Shown here one piece after another: positions 33,372 to 39,237 of a stretch of DNA of 39,237 bases (the first letter of the stretch is position 1; each line of letters opens with the position of its first letter). The DNA lies in NCBI GenBank assembly GCA_030156385.1, contig JASGMR010000010.1, positions 1 through 39,237 of the forward strand, in the 5' to 3' direction. The position numbers were made by a program, and so were the translations under genes. The stretch comes from Kosmotogales bacterium. Its GTDB lineage: Bacteria; Thermotogota; Thermotogae; Petrotogales; Kosmotogaceae. The notes below the pieces were generated by a model that did no database searches, was not told the origin of the DNA, and saw nothing but the letters and a program-made list of their open reading frames with translations.

Positions 33372-33854
33372 CTATAACGAATGAGGATCCTTAAACAATT
33401 TTTTTAACTCAGAGAAAATGAAATTTCTGTTTTTTTCAGAAATATGGATAATATCCTGTCTGAAATTCCTTTCAATTTTTTTGATAAATGGAGAATCATC
33501 CATTTTCAGTACAAAAACAGAATCATTTTTCTTATTCATTAAATAAAAAATAGTTTTTTTAAATTTTAAAGAACACTCTTCAATAAAACCAATTTCGTCA
33601 AAAAAAATATATTTGTAATTTAAAACAGAAATATTTTCGATTATATTTGCAGTCGAATCCATATTGACTTTAATTGGGACTAGGCATTTATATTTATAGT
33701 ATCTTTTTGCTATTTTCAAGGATTTGTTCAAAATTTTTATAAACAGGTCGTCATTTTTAAAAAAGGTATAGATGCTTAATGCATCTATACCTTTGTTGAT
33801 TCCTGAAAGTATTGTAGATTTTCCAATTCCCTTTTCGCCGGTTATAATGATCAT
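33372..33854 (-). CDS. THEP1-like nucleoside-triphosphatase
   Basis: The 160-residue P-loop protein has Walker A GEKGIGKST (6-14) at the very start and Walker B YIFFDEIGFIEE (D86-E87), the DEIG form typical of the NTPase_1/THEP1 family. It is slightly shorter than most members (about 170-190). The C-terminal residues (IIHISEKNRNFIFSEL) fit the family's last helix. Members hydrolyse NTPs with unclear biological role. The start shares a base with the stop of the aldo/keto reductase, so the two are co-expressed. Confidence 0.7.
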   Translation of the reverse strand: MIIITGEKGIGKSTILSGINKGIDALSIYTFFKNDDLFIKILNKSLKIAKRYYKYKCLVPIKVNMDSTANIIENISVLNYKYIFFDEIGFIEECSLKFKKTIFYLMNKKNDSVFVLKMDDSPFIKKIERNFRQDIIHISEKNRNFIFSELKKLFKDPHSL

Positions 33855-34813
33855 TATGATACAAGTATTTTTTCAATTTCTTCCATAACGGAACTGTCGA
33901 GTTTATCCTTAACAGAAATTGCTTCCAGATTGTCCCTTAATTGTTGTATTTTACTTACTCCAAGAATAACACTGCTGACATTTTCATTTTTCAGTATCCA
34001 GGCGATAGCCAATCTATTTATAGTAGTTCCCAATTCTTTGGATAATTTAATTAATTTATCGATTTTCTCAAAAATAATTTTATCGAACAAACCGTTTTTT
34101 TCTAAAGAATCTTTGATGAATTTAAATTTGTGCAATCTGCTGTTTTCCGGAATTTCTTTTTGGTATTTTCCCGTTAATAACCCTGAAGATAAAGGACTGA
34201 AGATAGTTGTCCCCATACCATATTCAGTATATAAAGGTTTAAACTCATTTTCCACTTTTTCTCTCGAAAACATATTATAAATTGGTTGTTCTACTATGGG
34301 TGGCATGATATTCATTTCTTTACATAATATATTTGCCCTTTCTATTCTTTCTTTTTCCCACTGAGAAGTTCCCCAGTAAAGGATATAGCCGTTTTTCAAT
34401 AGATAGTCTATAGCGTATAAAGTTTCTTCCAGAGGCGTATCAGGATCGGGTCTGTGACAATACATTATATCTACATAATTCAATTGTAGTCTTTTTAGTG
34501 AAGCCAGCGTTCCTTCGAATATCCTTTTTTTTGATAACCCTTTTTTGTTTGGACCGTTGCCGCCCCAAAAGATCTTTGTTGAAACAACAATGTCATCTCT
34601 TCTAAAACTTTTAAGAACTTCTCCAAGTATGGATTCTGCGATTCCATGAGCATAAACTTCTGCAGTATCGAAGAAATTTATACCATTTCTGAATGCTTCT
34701 ACAAATATATCTTTAGTTTCATCATAAGAAATTTGATTACCAAGGGTTAACCAGGATCCCAGAGACAGTTCGCTTATTTCTATTCCCCATTTTCCGATTT
34801 TATTGTATTTCAT
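33854..34813 (-). CDS. Aldo/keto reductase
   Basis: The 319-residue TIM-barrel oxidoreductase has the full catalytic tetrad: D49 and Y54 in FFDTAEVYAHG, K80 in VVSTKIFW and H120 in IMYCHRPDP. The NADP-binding end is recognisable (IAWILKNENVSSVILGVSK). It is closest in pattern to the Kv-beta/YghZ-like group (AKR6/14), which reduces aldehydes such as methylglyoxal, but the substrate is uncertain. GGAGGT precedes the start. Confidence 0.93.
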   Translation of the reverse strand: MKYNKIGKWGIEISELSLGSWLTLGNQISYDETKDIFVEAFRNGINFFDTAEVYAHGIAESILGEVLKSFRRDDIVVSTKIFWGGNGPNKKGLSKKRIFEGTLASLKRLQLNYVDIMYCHRPDPDTPLEETLYAIDYLLKNGYILYWGTSQWEKERIERANILCKEMNIMPPIVEQPIYNMFSREKVENEFKPLYTEYGMGTTIFSPLSSGLLTGKYQKEIPENSRLHKFKFIKDSLEKNGLFDKIIFEKIDKLIKLSKELGTTINRLAIAWILKNENVSSVILGVSKIQQLRDNLEAISVKDKLDSSVMEEIEKILVS

Positions 34814-34841
34814 TTGAACACCTCCATTAAAAGCTAATAAT

Positions 34842-34867
34842 AAAAAAACCGGGAAATCCCGGTTTTT
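34842..34867. terminator. Terminator between the PEGA-protein gene and the aldo/keto reductase
   Basis: CCGGG (34849-34853), an AAAT loop and CCCGG (34858-34862) are flanked by an A7 tract and a T5 tract. On the minus strand it follows the PEGA gene stop by about 16 bases, and the reductase gene begins beyond it. Confidence 0.85.
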
Positions 34868-34882
34868 AGAATTTTAAATCGA

Positions 34883-36889
34883 TTAATTCAACGGAGTCAT
34901 GGAATAATTCAGATTTGTACTTCCGAAATTAAAGTATTTGTAATCAACAATAGTTCTGTATCCCTCTTTTATCAATGTTATTTCATTATAACCAACACCA
35001 ATTTCAACTGTTTTACCCGAGGAATAGACAGTTCCATAGCTTTTTCCATTGACGTATAATTTAACTCCCGTAGGGTCCACACTGATGTTTATCTCTGCAG
35101 TTATTTCATTCAGTGTGAAGGTTTTCGTTATGTTTCTGTTTAAATTTATGGTTGTTGAATAATCTTCGTATCCATTTAATTGAAGAAGTAAATCATAATT
35201 GCCTTCCTGGAGATTTAAGTTAATAGGAGTAACTCCATAATAAGTGTTGTTAAGATAAACAGAAGCTCCGTTTGGATTTGATTTCAAGTTCAAATTGTAA
35301 TTTTTCGTTTCAGGAGTCAAAGTGATGTTTCTCGAAATATCTCTGTTTAAATTGATCGTTTCAGTGTAATTAACATATCCACTTTTTTCAATTTCAAGAC
35401 TGTAATTATTTTCCATGAGAGTAATATTCATTGGAGTTTTCCCATAATAACTGTTATTGATATAAACACTTGCATTTGAAGGATTGGAGCTTATGCTCAA
35501 ATTGTAATTTTGTTGAATCGGGGTTAAAGTGATGTTTCTCGAAATATTTCTGTTTAGATTGATCGTTTCAGTATAATTGTCGTAACCGTTCATCTGTAAT
35601 TGTAAATTGTAATTTCCCTCAATTAGAGAAACAGTCATAGGCGTTTGCCCGTAATATGAATTGTTTAAATATATACTTGCCCCGGATGGATTTGAACTGA
35701 CACTCAAATTGTAATTTTGCTGAATCGGGGTTAAAGTGATGTTTCTTGAAATATTTCTGTCTAAATTAATAGTTTCTGTATAGTCTTCATAACCGTTCAT
35801 ACTCAATCTTGCGGTATAATTTCCCTCTTCTAATGTCAATGATTTTGGTGTTGTCCCTTTATATTGATTATTGATGTATATTTTTGCTCCGGATGGATTA
35901 GAACTAAAAGAAATATCATAGTTTTTAACCGTAGGTGTGAGGTTTATATTTTTTGTCAGAGTTGTACTGAGATTGAATTGTTCGTTATAAGTTTCATATC
36001 CGGCTTTTTGCAATTTTAAAGTATATGTTCCTGGGTTGAGTGATATCGAAACCGGAGATTGCCCCTTATATTGATTATCAATATAAACGTCCGCTCCGGA
36101 AGGATTGGAGTTCACATTCAGCGTGGCCGTTTGTTGTGAAAACTGTAAAAATACGTTGGCGGTTTGACCGGAATTCACATTAATCATCTGAGATTTCGAC
36201 TGTCCGTTTAAATATCCCACTACGTAATGATTGCCCGTGTCTATTGAAGTTGTTACCGGGGCATTTCCAACGTATATTCCATCTACGTAGATCGATGCGC
36301 CGCTTGGATTTGAAGAAACGGATATTTTACCGGTCTTGGGATAAGTGTTGGCAAAAAAGAAAATGGAGTTAACCGCGTAATTTTTCCCCTGTAAAGAAGG
36401 TATGACAATATTCTGAACAAAGTTTTCCGCGCTTTGATCGGGAGACGGGAAGGGGGACGAATTGAACTGAGTTGTCAGATCTGATAAAAATCCCAAAGGA
36501 GTCGTGGATGCTATTATTTGAAGAATTTCTTTTCCACTATCAGAAGGTCCCACCATCAGATTATATTGATTATTTGTCGGAACTTTTATTCTTGTGTTGG
36601 CTAAGGCGAAATTATTTGAGTCATATGCATTCGGGAAAAGCAACTGTACCTGACCATCGGGTAAAATATCATAAATAGCGACGTAGGCATTTTTATTTGT
36701 TTTAAAATATATCTCAATGTTTTCACCCGAAGAATACGTTGAACCGGTTGGTTTGTTCATTTCAATATCGACAGTTAGATCAGATGTTGGCACCGGAACA
36801 ATTATGATTTTATCGATATTTGGGGATACCCCCAGAACAAAGCTCAACGATAAGAAAACGAACAATGAAACAATAAAAATCTTTTTCAT
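34883..36889 (-). CDS. Exported DUF4384 plus seven-repeat PEGA-domain protein
   Basis: The 668-residue protein has a signal peptide (about 1-20). An N-terminal DUF4384-like domain (about 35-185: GENIEIYFKTNKNAYVAIYD, LFPNAYDSNNF) follows, then seven PEGA repeats starting near residues 188, 256, 325, 394, 463, 532 and 600. Each has the pattern SNPSGAxVYxNxxYxGxTP, then xGNYxLxLxxxGYxxY. Repeats 3-6 have an exact 69-residue spacing and are highly alike. PEGA proteins are surface or envelope proteins. The repeats may extend the N-terminal domain away from the membrane. It follows the DUF5693 gene by 30 bases with a GGAGG site. Confidence 0.92.
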   Translation of the reverse strand: MKKIFIVSLFVFLSLSFVLGVSPNIDKIIIVPVPTSDLTVDIEMNKPTGSTYSSGENIEIYFKTNKNAYVAIYDILPDGQVQLLFPNAYDSNNFALANTRIKVPTNNQYNLMVGPSDSGKEILQIIASTTPLGFLSDLTTQFNSSPFPSPDQSAENFVQNIVIPSLQGKNYAVNSIFFFANTYPKTGKISVSSNPSGASIYVDGIYVGNAPVTTSIDTGNHYVVGYLNGQSKSQMINVNSGQTANVFLQFSQQTATLNVNSNPSGADVYIDNQYKGQSPVSISLNPGTYTLKLQKAGYETYNEQFNLSTTLTKNINLTPTVKNYDISFSSNPSGAKIYINNQYKGTTPKSLTLEEGNYTARLSMNGYEDYTETINLDRNISRNITLTPIQQNYNLSVSSNPSGASIYLNNSYYGQTPMTVSLIEGNYNLQLQMNGYDNYTETINLNRNISRNITLTPIQQNYNLSISSNPSNASVYINNSYYGKTPMNITLMENNYSLEIEKSGYVNYTETINLNRDISRNITLTPETKNYNLNLKSNPNGASVYLNNTYYGVTPINLNLQEGNYDLLLQLNGYEDYSTTINLNRNITKTFTLNEITAEINISVDPTGVKLYVNGKSYGTVYSSGKTVEIGVGYNEITLIKEGYRTIVDYKYFNFGSTNLNYSMTPLN
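34886..36328 (-). repeat. Tandem array encoding PEGA repeats (207-bp period)
   Basis: Seven coding repeats of about 204-207 bp. The four units between about 35093 and 35917 are nearly identical in places. For example, the stretch beginning AATCGGGGTTAAAGTGATGT near 35516 recurs 207 bp later near 35723. Such arrays readily change copy number. Confidence 0.85.
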
Positions 36890-36919
36890 AATATACCTCC
36901 TTATAGATTATTTATTAAA

Positions 36920-38440
36920 TTATTCTACACTTGATTCAGACTTTTTAATTTCTTTTTTTGTTCCTGCCCTTTCAAAATAATTTATCAAGGAAATTATACC
37001 AATTCCAATTGAAAATCCAAAAATAAATCCATAGAAAGACCTCAGCAGTTCGGTCCATAATGGAGAAGTGGAATGGCAGAATGTGTTTACATTTGAAGCA
37101 ATAGCTATACTTCCCAAAGTGGGTACGATTGTTCCCAGTTTTCCCTTAACTTTGAATTTATTTCTGATAAATAATAAAAGAAAAGGATAACTGATGATAT
37201 CTTTGAATCTTGGTCTTACAAGAAGAGTAGTATCTAATAAATCCCTTAAATTTCTTTCGAGGTCTAAAACGAATGAATAATTACCACTTCTCAACAGGTA
37301 ATAAATGCCTCCTAAAACAGCCGCTATTATGATTATGATGTCAAAGAATTTGAATTTTTCTTTTCTGTTTTGATATGCGTAGTATATGAATACATAGAGA
37401 GGCAGTATTATCAGAGATAATTTAACTCCCCTGAACAAATATATTCCATTCTCATATCCAGGTCCGGAAATCTGGGAATTGATTGATAATCCAAGTAAAA
37501 GAGAAAAAAGAAAGGTTGTGAACACACTTTTGTACTGATCTGTTTTTCTTTCTTTTATAAGGTTTTTCCATATCGCATATTGTCCTAAAATGGCAAGTAG
37601 AGTCAATGATACAGTATTTGAAATGAGGGAAATTATAATATAAATGATTCCTAAAAGAGGATTAATACTCGATAAAATCATAATTCCGGCTATTTTTCCC
37701 AGTATCTCCACCAGAATATTTTTAGTGGATGGGGATCTGAGTTCGGAAGAGAGGTATTTATTTTCTTCGAGTAAATTTACTGTTTCGTTAACTAATTCGG
37801 AGTAATCGATATTCTCCGAGAGTGTATCCTGTATGTATATTGCATCTATGCTTCTTTCTCTGATGGACCTTAAAAATCTTATTTTTGCTTTTTCAATATC
37901 ATAACTAGGATATTCTTTTTTCTTGATCGTATGTACTCTGAATATCAACGAAGGGTTATTTCTCAATGAAAGTACATCTTTAACATATTCACCATCTTCA
38001 TCGAATTCCAGAAATCCTGTATAAATTTGATATTTATCGAGAAGATTAGCCAATTCTTCAGGGAAAAAGGGAGCGACACCTGTTAAAATAACAGTGTAAT
38101 TGTTTTGTATTATCTCTTCAAAGTCTGACCAGTTTTCAGTTAGATTGATTATAGGAATGTACTTTTCGGAAGTTTTAGAATAATAATCATTTTTTTTTAT
38201 CAAAAATGAATCTATATTTTCAAGTGGTCTATCCAAAATAATTATTGCTTTGTTATAAATATTATCGTGGTTTATTGACCATGGAATGAACAGTACAGAA
38301 AGAACTATTCCACTGATAATAAATAAAACAAAAAAAAATCTGTGGAGAGGATTTTTGAAAGAAAAATTCAGATTTTTAAAATTCACACTTCTTTTTTTCG
38401 ATAATTTTTTTCTATTTTTTCCTCGATTTATAGTTGGCAC
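36920..38440 (-). CDS. DUF5693-family polytopic membrane protein
   Basis: A GTG start with GGAGG about nine bases upstream gives 506 residues. There is a basic N-terminal tail (INRGKNRKKLSKKRS) and a first TM (about 33-53). An extracytoplasmic domain of about 190 residues has VILTGVAPFFPEEL and IYIQDTLSENIDY. Eight or so TM helices follow. RSGNYSFVLDLERNLRDLLD and LLVRPRFKDIISYPFLLL match the conserved RxGN..E..xR..L and xVRPRxKE..xxYP motifs of DUF5693. The family's activity is unknown; in Bacillota it often neighbours cell-wall polymer genes. The gene overlaps the peptidase gene by 29 bases. Confidence 0.85.
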   Translation of the reverse strand: MPTINRGKNRKKLSKKRSVNFKNLNFSFKNPLHRFFFVLFIISGIVLSVLFIPWSINHDNIYNKAIIILDRPLENIDSFLIKKNDYYSKTSEKYIPIINLTENWSDFEEIIQNNYTVILTGVAPFFPEELANLLDKYQIYTGFLEFDEDGEYVKDVLSLRNNPSLIFRVHTIKKKEYPSYDIEKAKIRFLRSIRERSIDAIYIQDTLSENIDYSELVNETVNLLEENKYLSSELRSPSTKNILVEILGKIAGIMILSSINPLLGIIYIIISLISNTVSLTLLAILGQYAIWKNLIKERKTDQYKSVFTTFLFSLLLGLSINSQISGPGYENGIYLFRGVKLSLIILPLYVFIYYAYQNRKEKFKFFDIIIIIAAVLGGIYYLLRSGNYSFVLDLERNLRDLLDTTLLVRPRFKDIISYPFLLLFIRNKFKVKGKLGTIVPTLGSIAIASNVNTFCHSTSPLWTELLRSFYGFIFGFSIGIGIISLINYFERAGTKKEIKKSESSVE

Positions 38441-39149
38441 TTATTAAAATCCTCCAAAAAATCAACACTACTATTATAATAACAAAAATCCAGAAAAAAA
38501 TACTTCTCGTGAATCTATAAATATTCCATTTGAAAATAATAAATCTATCATTAAAGGTCGTATAAAAAGCTGTATAAATTGAGTCATCACGAGCGAATGA
38601 ATCGGTAGTTATTGTTAAAAAATCTTTTAAAGAAATTTTTTTCGATAAAAAAAAAGAAAAATTGTAAAGACTTCTGTAAAATAATCCGTCTTCAATCAGT
38701 GGAGGATAGTTATTTTTATATTTGAAGAAATCATAATAATAATCTCTGAGGTCAGGATAACTTTCCTCTAAATCATGTAATTTCTGAAACCATACTGCGG
38801 TCAACTCATGAAACCAGGTTGGAAGTGAATCAAGCTCGATTTTTTTCCCTTTCAGATAGTTGAAAAAATAAATGTGAAATAATTCATGTCTAAAAATACT
38901 TTCGTCTTCGTCAACGAGATTTATGGAATAGTTTCCATTGACATCAAGCGAAGAAAAAGAACGTGTGCCATCCGATGTTAAGTAGTACTGGTATTCGTTT
39001 CCGAAAAGATTTATTAATTCACTTTCTATACTTTGAAATTTATCAAGCGTTGATTCATCTATTTTTTCCGAAAATTCTATTGGTTTTGAAATACATAATA
39101 TTGTGAATAATGAAAAAAATACAAATAATAGAAAAAATTTAATTTTCAT
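38412..39149 (-). CDS. Peptidase MA-like (gluzincin) membrane-anchored metalloprotease
   Basis: The 245-residue protein starts with a signal peptide (about 1-21). It has zinc motif HELFH (88-92) followed 23 residues later by Glu115 in LPTWFHELTAVW, the gluzincin third ligand in the peptidase MA family. A C-terminal TM (about 212-235) and a short basic tail (SANYKSRKK) would anchor it with its active site outside the cytoplasm. The Peptidase_MA fold is usually seen in exported proteins of unknown target. Its ATG overlaps the stop of the upstream pseudouridine synthase gene. Confidence 0.8.
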   Translation of the reverse strand: MKIKFFLLFVFFSLFTILCISKPIEFSEKIDESTLDKFQSIESELINLFGNEYQYYLTSDGTRSFSSLDVNGNYSINLVDEDESIFRHELFHIYFFNYLKGKKIELDSLPTWFHELTAVWFQKLHDLEESYPDLRDYYYDFFKYKNNYPPLIEDGLFYRSLYNFSFFLSKKISLKDFLTITTDSFARDDSIYTAFYTTFNDRFIIFKWNIYRFTRSIFFWIFVIIIVVLIFWRILISANYKSRKK

Positions 39150-39237
39150 CTAGTTTGTTCAATATTTTTTCCAAATCTTCAGGAAGAGGAGATTCGAATA
39201 TTAATTTTTCATCACTTACAGGGTCTTTAAAGGAGAT
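39139..39237 (-). CDS. C-terminal end of an RluA-family pseudouridine synthase, truncated by the window
   Basis: The frame is open from the right edge to TAA at 39139-39141 and encodes the last 32 residues, beginning ISFKDPVSDEKLIFESPLPE and ending LEKILNKLDEN. The pattern 'HPxtxexlxFxSPLPxDlxxxLxxL' is how RluA/RluD proteins end. The conserved catalytic region lies outside the window. It overlaps the peptidase start by 11 bases. Confidence 0.6.
   Translation of the reverse strand: MSFKDPVSDEKLIFESPLPEDLEKILNKLDEN

Overview
The window is 39 kb of AT-rich, densely coded bacterial DNA. Gene content points to Thermotogota, most likely Petrotogales (Petrotoga/Geotoga/Oceanotoga-like). The clues are strong GGAGG ribosome sites with several TTG or GTG starts, exported proteins with TolC-like factors (a two-membrane envelope), a GlgC/GlgD pair, a PEGA/DUF5693/peptidase-MA envelope cluster and Etf-linked lactate dehydrogenase. 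This placement is inferred from content only. There are no rRNAs, tRNAs, insertion sequences, CRISPR arrays or phage genes; the window reads as ordinary chromosome.

Layout. 1-1.95 kb: 3' part of a TrmA-family rRNA methyltransferase, then an exported alpha/beta-hydrolase-like protein lacking its nucleophile and catalytic His. 2.06-9.9 kb (+): a two-component system followed by an export machine (two TolC-like proteins, MacA-like adaptor, MacB-like ATPase and permease), closed by a strong terminator. 10-14.2 kb (+): a membrane PH-domain protein, then a GGDEF plus HD-GYP protein linked to an exported chagasin-like protease inhibitor.

14.2-21.9 kb (-): the most interesting region. Two tandem long ArsR-like regulators and a HAD hydrolase precede an operon murQ-murK-etfB-etfA-lctD whose genes overlap or nearly touch. 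MurQ releases D-lactate and GlcNAc-6-P from MurNAc-6-P. The next enzymes form an Etf-coupled FAD lactate dehydrogenase of the electron-confurcating LctBCD type. The operon therefore looks like a complete route from MurNAc to GlcNAc-6-P plus pyruvate. A perfect 24-bp palindrome covers the murQ -10 box, and a 14/15 match lies upstream of the regulators. Divergent from the regulators is a small transcription unit (22.08-22.36 kb) with its own promoter, inverted repeat, perfect Shine-Dalgarno, a 32-codon ORF and a terminator.

22.4-28.6 kb (-): a six-gene run rlmI - Zn-PLC-like - glgD - glgC - pseudopilin - ushA. 28.7-32.4 kb (+): holB, ricT/PSP1, rnc and ltaE. 32.4-39.2 kb (-): an exported orphan, a THEP1-like NTPase with an aldo/keto reductase, and an envelope cluster (RluA-family C-terminus, peptidase-MA, DUF5693, seven-repeat PEGA protein).
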